DNA of 64,000 nt from Clostridium cuniculi (GTDB lineage: Bacteria > Bacillota > Clostridia > Clostridiales > Clostridiaceae): assembly GCF_004353185.1 (NCBI RefSeq), contig NZ_SMUS01000005.1:1-64000 (forward strand), in the 5' to 3' direction. Below the pieces are notes generated by a model that saw nothing but the letters and a program-made list of their open reading frames with translations, did not search any database and was not told the DNA's origin. Numbering within the stretch: position 1 is the first letter of the stretch; each line of letters opens with the position of its first letter. The position numbers were made by a program, and so were the translations under genes. This document shows positions 1-8,739 of this stretch, in pieces.

Positions 1-157
1 TCCTTGTATTATAGTTGTGGTCGGCAAACCTACTATAATTTTACAACGGAGGTTTTTTTATTTCTACTCACCGCTAGAAGCTTTCCGGAACCACAGGTCG
101 AACCTGTGGTATTCTAAATACAAATAATAAAAGCTATCGGTTTTCCGATAGCTTTTT
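1..157 (+). ncRNA. structured non-coding RNA, 5' side at or beyond window edge (raiA-motif-like, uncertain)
   Basis: No open frame fits here, but the plus strand folds compactly. TTGTATTATAG (3-13) pairs with CTAAATACAA (113-122) as a closing stem. GTTGT (14-18) can pair with ACAAC (43-47) while AACCT (27-31) pairs with AGGTT (51-55), which together make a pseudoknot. A short GCT/AGC hairpin follows near 73-81, and then an 8-bp hairpin ACCACAGG/CCTGTGGT near 91-111. A U-rich intrinsic terminator (129-157) ends the unit on the plus strand. This highly structured, terminator-ended RNA resembles the raiA RNA class of Firmicutes, but the match is from memory and not certain. Part of the RNA may lie left of the window. 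Confidence 0.5.
129..157. terminator. bidirectional intrinsic terminator
   Basis: A 12-bp perfect stem (129-140 with 145-156) has a TTTT loop. It is followed by a T tract on the plus strand and is preceded by an A tract, so it can end both the plus-strand RNA and the minus-strand phosphohexomutase gene. Confidence 0.85.
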
Positions 158-163
158 CTTATA

Positions 164-1891
164 TTACGCTAACTTTTCGTTAATTATTTCCATAACTTTT
201 TCATTGAATCTTGCTAGCTTTTCTTCAGCATTTACTAAGCTTTCACCTTTAACTGCTGAATAAATTTTCATTTTTGGCTCAGTACCTGAAGGTCTAACAA
301 CAAATGAAGAACCATCTTCTAATATATATTTTAATACATTAGACTTAGGTAAATTAATAACACTTTCTGTATTATTAAGTAAATTTTCTTCTTTACTTAA
401 CTTATAGTCAAGTTTTGTTGCAATCTTAACTCCATCAACTTCTGTTAATGCAGTGCTTCTTAGAGAATCTAAACAGTTACTTATTTTTTCTTGACCTTCT
501 TTTCCTTGTAATTCAATTGAAATTAAGTCTTCCTTGAAGAATCCAATTCTATTATAAAGTTCGATTAATGCTTCATAAAGGCTCTTACCTTGCTCTTTGT
601 AGTAAAGAGTCATTTCAGCTATTAACATTGAAGCTATTACAGCATCTTTATCTCTAACGAATTCACCTGCTAAATAACCATAACTTTCTTCAAATCCAAA
701 TAAGTATTTCTTATCTCCATTTTCTTGGAATTGTCTAATTTTTTCACCAATGTATTTAAACCCTGTTAATACATCCATTATTTCAACACCATAGTAGTTA
801 GCTATTGCTCTAGCACCTTCTGTTGTTACTATAGTCTTAATTACAACTCCATTTGAAGGTAATTTTCCTTCTTCCTTAAGTGCAGATAATATATAATCTG
901 TTAATAAAAGACCTGTTTGGTTACCAGTTAAAACTTTATATTCTCCACTATTTTCTTTTACTACAACACCAATTCTATCACAATCTGGGTCTGTCCCAAA
1001 AATAATATCTGGATTGCTTGTCTTAGCCATATCAAGTGCTAATTCAAAAACTTGTGGGTTTTCTGGATTTGGATAAGAAGCTGTTGGGAAGTTACCATCA
1101 GGCATTTCTTGTTCTTTAACTACTTCTACGTTTTCATATCCTAATTCAGCTAATACTCTTCTTACTGGCATATTACCACTTCCATGTATTGGAGTATATA
1201 TAACTTTTAAATCTTTAGCCTTTTCTTTTACTAATTCAGTTCTTATTGTAAGCCCTTTAACTTCTTCAATATAAGCTTTATCTACTTCTTCTCCAATATA
1301 TTCTAAAAGGTTATCCTTTAAAGCATCTTCTACTGAAATAGTTTTTATATCTTCGTAATTTACTATACTATTAACTTCGCCTATGATAATTCCAGCCTTT
1401 TCATCTGTAACTTGACCACCAAATTCATCATAAACTTTATATCCATTATATATCTTTGGGTTATGTGAAGCAGTTATTACTATTCCACCTTGACAATTTA
1501 AATGTCTAGATGTAAATGAAAGCATTGGGGTTGGTCTTAAGCTTTCAAATAAAAATACCTTTATATTATTTGCACAAAGAGTTAATGCAGCAGCCTCTGC
1601 AAATTCCTTTGACATATTTCTTGAATCATATGCAATAGCTACCTTTGGTGACTCAAAAGATTTATTTAAATAATTTGCAAATCCTTGTGTTGCTTTTGAA
1701 ACTGTATATACATTCATTCTGTTAGTTCCAGCACCTATAACACCTCTTAATCCACCAGTACCAAAATCTAACTCCTTGTAGAATCTATCTTCTATTTCCT
1801 TTTCATCACTAATGTTTCTTAATTCATCTTTTATTGTTTCTGATATTACCTTAGAGTTTAACCACTCATTATATCTCTCTTTATAATCCAT
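164..1891 (-). CDS. pgcA: phosphoglucomutase/phosphomannomutase (alpha-phosphohexomutase)
   Basis: A cytosolic phospho-sugar mutase that interconverts hexose 1- and 6-phosphates and feeds UDP-sugar and glycan precursor synthesis. The family signatures are in order: the phosphoserine loop TASHNP with the catalytic Ser, the metal-binding DPDCDR, the sugar-binding GFEESYGY, and the C-terminal phosphate-binding RPSGTEPKMKIY. At about 575 aa it matches the long PgcA/PGM2-like subgroup rather than the roughly 450-aa GlmM type. The frame opens at 1909, but an AGGAGGG box (1898-1904) sits correctly before the ATG at 1891, giving the N-terminus MDYKERYNEW. It is a single gene ended by the terminator at 129-157. 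Substrate preference (glucose versus mannose) cannot be read from sequence. Confidence 0.93.
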   Translation of the reverse strand: MDYKERYNEWLNSKVISETIKDELRNISDEKEIEDRFYKELDFGTGGLRGVIGAGTNRMNVYTVSKATQGFANYLNKSFESPKVAIAYDSRNMSKEFAEAAALTLCANNIKVFLFESLRPTPMLSFTSRHLNCQGGIVITASHNPKIYNGYKVYDEFGGQVTDEKAGIIIGEVNSIVNYEDIKTISVEDALKDNLLEYIGEEVDKAYIEEVKGLTIRTELVKEKAKDLKVIYTPIHGSGNMPVRRVLAELGYENVEVVKEQEMPDGNFPTASYPNPENPQVFELALDMAKTSNPDIIFGTDPDCDRIGVVVKENSGEYKVLTGNQTGLLLTDYILSALKEEGKLPSNGVVIKTIVTTEGARAIANYYGVEIMDVLTGFKYIGEKIRQFQENGDKKYLFGFEESYGYLAGEFVRDKDAVIASMLIAEMTLYYKEQGKSLYEALIELYNRIGFFKEDLISIELQGKEGQEKISNCLDSLRSTALTEVDGVKIATKLDYKLSKEENLLNNTESVINLPKSNVLKYILEDGSSFVVRPSGTEPKMKIYSAVKGESLVNAEEKLARFNEKVMEIINEKLA

Positions 1892-1967
1892 CTTATCCCT
1901 CCTAAACATTTTCAGTAGTCCATACCTTAGTTATTATATAACAAAGTAAAAAAAAATTAAATAAAAA

Positions 1968-2010
1968 AATAATAGATATAGGGAATTTTATCTATATCTA
2001 TTATTTTTAG
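1968..2010 (-). terminator. terminator of the L25/Ctc gene
   Basis: A 14-bp perfect stem (1968-1981 with 1992-2005) lies just after the L25 stop codon. On the minus strand it is followed by a long T-rich tract. Confidence 0.8.
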
Positions 2011-2021
2011 TTTATTTTTTA

Positions 2022-2624
2022 TTATTCTGCAGCTTCTTTTGCATCTTCTTGAGCTAACTCATTATTTTCTACAACTGTTTTACGTTCATAACTTACTGAA
2101 GCAATAACAGAGTTTAAATCATCTAAAACAGATATTTCAGATGCAACCTCTAAATCACCAAATTTATAAACTGATCCAACATTTCCTGTTCCAATATTAA
2201 AGTCAATATATTTAGGCAACGCTTCAACGGAGCATTCCACCCTTACGCTATCTTTTTCTTTTTGAAGTACAATTCCTTTTTTATTTAAATACTCTTCTCC
2301 TATGTAATGAATAGGAACAGAAGAAATTATCTTATTCTTTCCTTTTAGCTCTTCTAAATCTAAGTGAATTATTTTATTTGTAACAGGGTCTCTTTGTACT
2401 TCCTTTATTAATCCCTTATGACTTTCTCCATCTAAGTTAAATTCTAATACACCATGTTCTCCATTAGCAGCTATTTCATGGTATAATTCTAATTCTCCAA
2501 CTTCAAATAATAAGTTATTAATTTTCTTACCGTATAATACACCCGGAACCTTTCCATTTCTTCTTGCTTTTTTTGCACTATTGGGAACATCTATAGCTCT
2601 TTTATTCATTTCTAAATTTGACAC
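2022..2624 (-). CDS. rplY: 50S ribosomal protein L25 / general stress protein Ctc
   Basis: A 5S rRNA-binding ribosomal protein of the long Ctc form (200 aa), with an N-terminal L25 beta-barrel followed by a TL5-type C-terminal domain. Recognisable segments are RRNGKVPGVLYGK near the N-terminus, GLIKEVQRDPVTNKIIHLDLEEL, and an acidic tail (EDAKEAAE). The start is GTG at 2624, with AGGAGGT at 2633-2639 about nine bases upstream. An internal ATG at 2609 is possible but lacks its own ribosome binding site. It is monocistronic, divergent from glmS and separated from it by a long AT-rich region. In Bacillus, Ctc is part of the general stress regulon; nothing in this upstream region shows the same control here. 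Confidence 0.93.
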   Translation of the reverse strand: MSNLEMNKRAIDVPNSAKKARRNGKVPGVLYGKKINNLLFEVGELELYHEIAANGEHGVLEFNLDGESHKGLIKEVQRDPVTNKIIHLDLEELKGKNKIISSVPIHYIGEEYLNKKGIVLQKEKDSVRVECSVEALPKYIDFNIGTGNVGSVYKFGDLEVASEISVLDDLNSVIASVSYERKTVVENNELAQEDAKEAAE

Positions 2625-2640
2625 TTCACATTACCTCCTA

Positions 2641-2868
2641 TGATTTTAAAATTCTCTTATGTATTTTTGACAGATATTATTGAATTTATACATTTCATTT
2701 ACACCTTATCCATAAAAATATTGTTTTTTCAAAAAATTCTTTTATTATATAACTATACAAATTTTATACTTTTATTATTTTTATATACCTTTTCTTATTT
2801 TTGCATATAATATTATTACAATATATTACATTTTAAGAATTAAATCCCATTATTTTTCTGTTTTAATA
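2641..2868. other. AT-rich intergenic region, no gene seen
   Basis: Between rplY and the glmS promoter there is very AT-rich DNA with no supported open frame or strong hairpin. The rplY promoter should lie here, but I cannot pick one hexamer pair confidently. Confidence 0.6.
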
Positions 2869-2896
2869 TAGACAAATTTTATTTTTATGATAAAAT
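2869..2896 (+). promoter_or_regulatory. candidate sigma-A promoter of glmS
   Basis: TAGACA (2869-2874) and TAAAAT (2891-2896) are separated by 16 bases, about 75 bases upstream of the ribozyme cleavage site. The predicted start of transcription is near 2903. Confidence 0.45.
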
Positions 2897-2970
2897 AATA
2901 TAGTGGTATACTAAATAATTAGTAAAGGAAGTGAAAATTATAGTAAAATATCAGATAATAATTTCATAAA

Positions 2971-3325
2971 AGCGCCAGAACTTAAGTGAATCTCAAGTTT
3001 TTAATTTGGATATCTAAACTATGAATCTTATAAGTGAATTGGGTAAGTGTTAATTGGGTAAACTAAAAATGAAGCTTCTACTAGACGTAGGAGTAAGTTC
3101 GCCCAACCAAATCAAAGATTGTCGGTAAAAAGGAAACTCCTACTAGACGTAGGAGTAAGTTCGCCCAACCAAATCAAAGATTTTGGGGCTCACTTAAGTT
3201 GACGAGGATGGGGAGAATCGAATTCTTCGGCGGGTGCCCCACGGTATCGCACTACCGTTAACGACTAGTAAAACTATGAAGTGATTTATAGGACAATCCT
3301 AGTCTGGTGTTAAAACCTTCATTGT
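2971..3325 (+). ncRNA. glmS ribozyme (GlcN6P-activated self-cleaving riboswitch) with expanded P1
   Basis: The conserved core is clear. AGCGCCAGAAC begins at 2971, with cleavage expected before G2972. The 3' core has the family blocks AGTTGACGAGGATGGGGAG, ATCGAAT..TTCGGCGGGTGCCCC and ACGGT..ACCG, followed by TAACGACTAG. P1 is an 11-bp perfect pairing of AACTTAAGTGA (2979-2989) with TCACTTAAGTT (3190-3200). About 200 nt is inserted inside P1, where other family members have a short loop; it holds two copies of a 43-bp repeat. Cleavage in response to glucosamine-6-phosphate is known to destabilise the downstream glmS mRNA. The 3' limit is approximate, taking ATGAAG/CTTCAT near 3276 and 3317 as P4. 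Confidence 0.93.
3078..3182 (+). repeat. two 43-bp direct repeats inside the glmS ribozyme P1 insert
   Basis: Copy 1 (3078-3120) and copy 2 (3140-3182) are identical over 43 bases and separated by 19 bases. Each copy begins with a hairpin around the loop TAGAC: CTTCTAC/GTAGGAG in copy 1 and CTCCTAC/GTAGGAG in copy 2, so the one flanking difference keeps pairing through a G-U. Each is followed by GTTCGCCCAACC. Two TTGGGT motifs further 5' (3039-3044, 3054-3059) can pair with the two GCCCAA motifs (3101-3106, 3163-3168). Confidence 0.9.
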
Positions 3326-3332
3326 GTTTTTT

Positions 3333-3377
3333 GATATTCCTAGTATTAGTATGCCTATTTTTAAATACTAGAATATC
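3333..3377 (+). other. stem-loop in the glmS 5' UTR after the ribozyme
   Basis: GATATTC-C-TAGTATT (3333-3347) pairs with AATACTAGAATATC (3364-3377), leaving one bulge. No T tract follows, so it is probably an mRNA structure and not a terminator. It lies between the ribozyme and the glmS ribosome binding site. Confidence 0.55.
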
Positions 3378-3434
3378 TTCTCACAATAGAAATCAAATAA
3401 ACAAAAAAATTAAAAATTGGAAGGAAGATTTATT

Positions 3435-5258
3435 ATGTGCGGAATAGTTGGTTATGTTGGAAAGAGACAAGCATCTACTTTATTAGTAGAAGGTTTATCT
3501 AAATTAGAATATAGAGGTTATGACTCTGCTGGAGTTGCAATTCTTAATGATGGAATTAATGTAAGAAAATTTAAAGGTCGTTTAAATAATTTAGCTAGTA
3601 GCTTAAATGAAACTCCTATTGAAGGTCATATAGGAATTGGACACACTAGATGGGCTACTCACGGTGAACCATCAGATGTTAATTCACATCCTCATACTAC
3701 AGAAAATGCTACTATTAGCGTTGTTCATAATGGTATTATAGAAAACTATATGAAATTAAGAGAATGGTTAACTTCAAAAGGTTATACATTCTTCTCTGAA
3801 ACAGATACTGAGGTTATCCCTAACTTAGTTGATTATTATTACGAAGGTGATTTATTTGAAGCTGTAGTTAAAGCAACTTCTAAACTTGAAGGAAGTTTTG
3901 CTATTGGAGTTGTTGCTAAGAATGAACCTGACAAAATAGTTGCCGTTAGAAAAGATAGTCCTCTTATTGTTGGTCTTGGAAAAGATGAAAGTTTTATAGC
4001 TTCAGACATTCCTGCAGTTTTAAACCACACTAGAGAAGTATATCTTTTAGAAGATAAAGAATTTGCAATTCTTACTGAAAATGGTGTTGAACTTAGAAAT
4101 GAAGAAGGCGAAAAAATAGAAAAAGAAATTTACCACGTTACTTGGAATATAGATGCAGCTGAAAAAGGTGGATTTGAAGATTTCATGTTAAAAGAAATTC
4201 ATGAACAACCAAAAGCTGTTAAAGATACTCTTGCTGGTAAAATAGCATTAGGTAAAGAAATAACTATAGATAATATCTCATTTACTCAAGAACAATTAGA
4301 AAACTTTGACAAAATCTATGTAGTAGCTTGTGGTACTGCTTATCATGCTGGAGTTGTTGGTAAAACAGTAATCGAAAAATTTGCTAAAATTCCAGTTGAA
4401 ATTGATATAGCATCTGAATTTAGATATAGAGATCCTATGATAACAAATAAAACTTTATTAATAGTTGTGTCTCAATCTGGAGAAACTGCTGATACTTTAG
4501 CTGTTCTTAGAGATGCTAAGAAACAAGGTGCTAGAGTTTTAGCTATTACTAATGTTGTTGGTTCTTCTGTTTCAAGAGAAGCTGACGATGTATTTTATAC
4601 TTTAGCAGGTCCTGAAATTGCAGTTGCTTCAACAAAAGCATATGTTACTCAATTGGCTGCATTTTATATCTTAGGATTATATTTTGCTTCATTAAAAGGT
4701 ACTATGTCAAAGAATGAAATTGAAGAAATTAAAAGTGAATTATTAGAAATACCAAATAAAATTGAGAAAGCTTTAGGAATGAAGGATGAACTTCAAAAAT
4801 TTGCTTCTTCTCATTATAATCATAAAGATATGTACTTCTTAGGAAGAGGTCTTGATTATGCAGTAGCTATGGAAGGTTCTTTAAAACTTAAAGAAATATC
4901 TTATATCCATTGTGATGCTTATGCTGGTGGAGAATTAAAGCACGGACCTATTGCTTTAATAGAAAATAATACAGCTGTAATTACTCTTTTAACTCAGGAA
5001 GCTTTAAAAGATAAAATGATTAGTAATGTTAGAGAAGTTTCTACAAGAGGTGGAAATATATTTGCAGTTGTAAATGAAGGTGATACTACTTCAAAAGAAG
5101 TTGTTGATTCAATAGTTTATATTCCAAAAACTATTGATATATTAACACCACTTATAAGTGTTGTTCCTCTTCAATTAATTTCTTACTATATTGCGAAACA
5201 AAAAGGTTGCGATGTTGATAAGCCAAGAAATCTTGCAAAATCAGTAACAGTTGAATAA
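3435..5258 (+). CDS. glmS: glutamine-fructose-6-phosphate aminotransferase (isomerizing)
   Basis: Makes glucosamine-6-phosphate from fructose-6-phosphate and glutamine, the entry step to peptidoglycan amino sugars. The N-terminal class II glutaminase domain begins MCGIVGYVG, with Cys2 as the nucleophile after Met removal. Two SIS sugar-isomerase domains follow (SQSGETADTL; C-terminal LAKSVTVE). At 607 aa it has the family length. The frame opens at 3417, but the ATG at 3435 is required to expose the catalytic Cys and has GGAAGGAAG just upstream. It is controlled by the ribozyme at 2971-3325 and ended by the terminator at 5261-5297. Confidence 0.97.
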   Translation: MCGIVGYVGKRQASTLLVEGLSKLEYRGYDSAGVAILNDGINVRKFKGRLNNLASSLNETPIEGHIGIGHTRWATHGEPSDVNSHPHTTENATISVVHNGIIENYMKLREWLTSKGYTFFSETDTEVIPNLVDYYYEGDLFEAVVKATSKLEGSFAIGVVAKNEPDKIVAVRKDSPLIVGLGKDESFIASDIPAVLNHTREVYLLEDKEFAILTENGVELRNEEGEKIEKEIYHVTWNIDAAEKGGFEDFMLKEIHEQPKAVKDTLAGKIALGKEITIDNISFTQEQLENFDKIYVVACGTAYHAGVVGKTVIEKFAKIPVEIDIASEFRYRDPMITNKTLLIVVSQSGETADTLAVLRDAKKQGARVLAITNVVGSSVSREADDVFYTLAGPEIAVASTKAYVTQLAAFYILGLYFASLKGTMSKNEIEEIKSELLEIPNKIEKALGMKDELQKFASSHYNHKDMYFLGRGLDYAVAMEGSLKLKEISYIHCDAYAGGELKHGPIALIENNTAVITLLTQEALKDKMISNVREVSTRGGNIFAVVNEGDTTSKEVVDSIVYIPKTIDILTPLISVVPLQLISYYIAKQKGCDVDKPRNLAKSVTVE

Positions 5259-5260
5259 AA

Positions 5261-5297
5261 AGATAGGATACACCCTAAGGGGTGTATCCTATTTTTA
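5261..5297. terminator. bidirectional terminator between glmS and the SNF2 gene
   Basis: A 13-bp perfect stem (5263-5275 with 5280-5292) has a TAAG loop, with an A tract before it and a T tract after it. It serves convergent genes. Confidence 0.9.
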
Positions 5298-5299
5298 AT

Positions 5300-8200
5300 T
5301 TAATTAAAAAGTTCTTTAATCTCTTCAGCACTTAGTGAACTTAAGAATCCACCATTAGTATAGTTTCCACTCATTATTTCATTTATTATTTCTTTCTTAC
5401 TTTCCTGAAGCTTTATTATCTTTTCTTCTATACTTCCTTTTGCAATAAGTTTAATTACTTCTACAACATTCTTTTGACCAAATCTATGAGCTCTATCTGT
5501 TGCTTGATCTTCAATTGCAGGATTCCACCATGGATCAAAATGAATTACTACATCAGCTGATGTTAAATTAAGACCTGTTCCTCCTGCTTTTAATGAAATT
5601 AAAAATATTTTTACCTTATCTGACGCATTAAATTCATTAACTAGCTGTACTCTTTCAGATGCTTTAGTTTCTCCATCTAAGTAGAAATACTCTATTCCCT
5701 CTGCTTCTAATACTTTTTTTATACTATCAAGTACTGAGGTAAATTGTGAAAATAAAAGTATTTTATGCTTTTCTTTAATAAATTTTTCTACAAGTTCTAC
5801 AGTAACATCTATTTTCCCACTACCACCAGTATAGCCTTCTATTAATATAGATGGATCTAATGTAAGCTGTCTTAATTTAGTTAAATAAGAGAAAATAGTT
5901 ATTTTATCAGTTGTAAAATCTTTTTCTTTCATTTTTACCTTAACATCATCTACATATGCCTTATATACTTTCTTTTGCTCTTCTGTCATTTCTATTAAGA
6001 ATCTCTTTTCAATTTTATCTGGTAATTCACTCATTACATCATTTTTTAATCTTCTTAATATAAATGGTTTAATAAGCTTTTTCAACTCTTTGGATCCCTT
6101 ATCAGCCTTTATGAACTTTTCTTGGAACTTTCTTTTAGAATATAAGTATCCTGGTAAAATGTAATCAAATAAGGACCATAACTCAATTAAATTATTCTCT
6201 ATAGGCGTACCCGTTAGTGCAAATTTTACCTTTGCTTTTAACTCTTTAACCACTTCACTACTTTGAGATAATGGATTTTTAATATTTTGACCTTCATCTA
6301 TTATACAGAAATCAAAGGTTATATCTTCATATAGATTATAATCATTTCTTAAAGTTCCATAAGTAGTTATTAATACATCTATATCCTTTATTTCATCTTT
6401 ACTAAATTCTCTATCCTCTTTATTCCCATGAACAATTTTTATCTTCATAGTAGGTGCAAATTTTTCAAATTCACTTCTCCAATTATATATTAATGATGTA
6501 GGAGTAACTATAATACTTTTTTTATTTTTTTCTGATAATAAAAATGTAATAGTTTGTACTGTTTTTCCTAATCCCATTTCATCAGCTAATATACCACCAA
6601 ATTCATAATGACTTAATGTTTTAAACCATTTAAATCCAGTTAATTGATAATCTCTTAATGTTGCTTTTAATTCTCTTGGAACCTTATAATCTATTTCTTC
6701 TAAATTTTCTATCTTATTTGAGATATGTTTTACAATATCTTTTCCTTCAATAAATAATAAACTATCATCTTTTAAACATTCATTTAAAAATATAGATTTA
6801 CTCTTATGAACTTTTATTTCATTAGACTTTATATTAGTATCCTCACTTAAACTATCAACAAGATTAAATAAATTTCTAACCTCTTCATCTCTAAAGTCAA
6901 TAAAACTTTCATCCTTTAATTTAAAAAACTTTCTATTTTCCTTAAATGCCTCAATTATCTTCTTATATTCCTCTTCATTTACATTTTCAATATTAAAAGT
7001 AAAATCTAAATAATTCCCACTACCTTCTGAAATTGTTGCATTAATGGATGTAGCTCCATAAATTCTTCTTTCCTTAAACCTATCTGAATAAAATATAGTA
7101 GCTTCTTCTTTTAAATCTATTAAATCTTCAGAAAGTAATTCAAAAAGTTTTTCATCACTACCATTAAAAATAAACTTATTATTATTTCTATAAAATGATA
7201 AAGCATTCAGCGTCTCTTCTATTTTTTCCTCTTCTTTTATATTTCTAATTACATATTCATCATCTTTAGGTCCTTTTAAAATATTAAAACTTATATCTCC
7301 ATAAATTGCCTTAACTTCTGCCCAAGTTTTATTTCTTTCTCTATCAAAATAAACTTCTAACTTTAAATCTTCTTTAATTATATTTCTATTTAAATCTTCA
7401 TCAATATGTATATCATCACTTATAATTTCTAATAATGGAATTACCTTGTTTATTACTTTTTGTTTATTATTATTTTTAAATGAAATACTACTTTCTTTAT
7501 TTAGAATATCATTTATTGACTTATAATATTTTATTTGCTTAAAAGTAGGAAGATATAATTTAGTATTATACAAATAAACATCACCTTTATAAGTCATAGG
7601 CTTCGGTAACTCCGTAGTAGAAGATAGCTTTATTTCATTATCCTCTTCTTTTATATTAAATTTTATAGGTAAATCTTCCTTTAATATTTCAACTTCTTCA
7701 ATTACATCATCATCATCAGTAAATGAAATACTTTCACTTTTTATATTATTTAAAAACCTTCTTAACGCACTCTGTGGTATAAATAATGTTTTATTACTTC
7801 CAAAAACATTGTTAGTAATTCTTTGTACTGAATATTCCTTTTCAAATGGTTCATTTAAAGATACATATTCTTCAATAAAATTTAAAACTCTCTCATTATC
7901 TTCTGAAAAATAATGAATTGTAGGATCATATTTAAACTCTTTTCCATAAGATAATATTTTATTATTTTTTCTAGCATTAATTAAATCTGCTATATTTTTT
8001 ACAACATAATATCTTTTCGTTCCTATCTTTAAATCTAATTCATAATAAAATTTGCTTTTACTTAACCCCTTTTTACTAATATTTATTTTTAAATTAACTT
8101 TTTCTTTTTTATGTCTAATAATTTTATCTATTTCTTTTAAAATAACTTCTGAATAATCTGTTTCTTTATCCTCAGTTATATTTTCACAAGAATTATTTTT

Positions 8201-8545
8201 ACTTTTTTTCTTTTCTTCTACAGCTTCTGCAAATTTGTAAAATGTAGCACCAATATGTTTACATATATATGTAGAGTTAAAATCACAGTTATTTTCAAAA
8301 TCACTACAATTACATTCTGTATAAATTAAATCGCCTTTTTTTATATCAAAAGATAAGTTAGTATTATGAACATTAATATCACTTTCTGACATTACTTTAC
8401 CATAAATATCTAAAGATCCATACTCTCTATCTGCCATAGACTTAACATCTAATACTAATCCTTCCTTATAACATCTCATTCCTCTATTTAGACGGTTATT
8501 TGTATCTTTTTTTATTATTAAAGTATTTAATTGTGTTACGTCCAA
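5300..8545 (-). CDS. SWIM zinc-finger SNF2-family DEAD/DEAH helicase
   Basis: A large (about 1,080 aa) Swi2/Snf2-type ATPase of the bacterial SNF2-helicase-associated kind. Near residues 78-105 is a SWIM-type zinc finger (CNCSDF...CKHIGA). A long poorly conserved middle is followed by the helicase core: motif I ADEMGLGKT, motif II IDEGQNIKNP (DEGQ, a variant of DEAQ/DEAH), motif III LTGTPIEN, motif V GGTGLNLTSADVVIHFDPWWNP and motif VI DRAHRFGQ. It probably translocates on duplex DNA and remodels bound proteins or RNA polymerase, as RapA does; the role here is inference. The frame can start at GTG 8554, but GAGGTGG (8551-8557) is spaced correctly for TTG 8545, which I prefer. Confidence 0.88.
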   Translation of the reverse strand: MDVTQLNTLIIKKDTNNRLNRGMRCYKEGLVLDVKSMADREYGSLDIYGKVMSESDINVHNTNLSFDIKKGDLIYTECNCSDFENNCDFNSTYICKHIGATFYKFAEAVEEKKKSKNNSCENITEDKETDYSEVILKEIDKIIRHKKEKVNLKINISKKGLSKSKFYYELDLKIGTKRYYVVKNIADLINARKNNKILSYGKEFKYDPTIHYFSEDNERVLNFIEEYVSLNEPFEKEYSVQRITNNVFGSNKTLFIPQSALRRFLNNIKSESISFTDDDDVIEEVEILKEDLPIKFNIKEEDNEIKLSSTTELPKPMTYKGDVYLYNTKLYLPTFKQIKYYKSINDILNKESSISFKNNNKQKVINKVIPLLEIISDDIHIDEDLNRNIIKEDLKLEVYFDRERNKTWAEVKAIYGDISFNILKGPKDDEYVIRNIKEEEKIEETLNALSFYRNNNKFIFNGSDEKLFELLSEDLIDLKEEATIFYSDRFKERRIYGATSINATISEGSGNYLDFTFNIENVNEEEYKKIIEAFKENRKFFKLKDESFIDFRDEEVRNLFNLVDSLSEDTNIKSNEIKVHKSKSIFLNECLKDDSLLFIEGKDIVKHISNKIENLEEIDYKVPRELKATLRDYQLTGFKWFKTLSHYEFGGILADEMGLGKTVQTITFLLSEKNKKSIIVTPTSLIYNWRSEFEKFAPTMKIKIVHGNKEDREFSKDEIKDIDVLITTYGTLRNDYNLYEDITFDFCIIDEGQNIKNPLSQSSEVVKELKAKVKFALTGTPIENNLIELWSLFDYILPGYLYSKRKFQEKFIKADKGSKELKKLIKPFILRRLKNDVMSELPDKIEKRFLIEMTEEQKKVYKAYVDDVKVKMKEKDFTTDKITIFSYLTKLRQLTLDPSILIEGYTGGSGKIDVTVELVEKFIKEKHKILLFSQFTSVLDSIKKVLEAEGIEYFYLDGETKASERVQLVNEFNASDKVKIFLISLKAGGTGLNLTSADVVIHFDPWWNPAIEDQATDRAHRFGQKNVVEVIKLIAKGSIEEKIIKLQESKKEIINEIMSGNYTNGGFLSSLSAEEIKELFN

Positions 8546-8681
8546 CTTTTCCACCTCATTAAATGAAACTATTTATTTTATAAATATCTTTTAGTATTTT
8601 CTATAAGTAAATTTAAACTTTTTCTAAAAAGCCACTAATAAGTATTTTACCACACTACTACCCTCTTCTTAAAATAAAAAA

Positions 8682-8718
8682 AATAATCTATTGATTTAAT
8701 ATTACCCAATAGATTATT
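8682..8718 (-). terminator. terminator after the ArsC/Spx-like gene
   Basis: AATAATCTATTG (8682-8693) pairs perfectly with CAATAGATTATT (8707-8718). On the minus strand it is followed by a long T-rich run, just past the stop codon at 8740. Confidence 0.82.
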
Positions 8719-8739
8719 TTTATCTATATTTTCTTTAAT

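Noticed and set aside
88-115. tRNA T-arm-like sequence (CAGGTCGAACCTG)
   Set aside because: The stem is 8 bp with a 5-base loop, and no acceptor, D or anticodon arm surrounds it.
3078-3182. The two 43-bp repeats as a CRISPR array
   Set aside because: Only two copies, the spacer is 19 bases, and they lie inside a ribozyme stem with no cas genes nearby.
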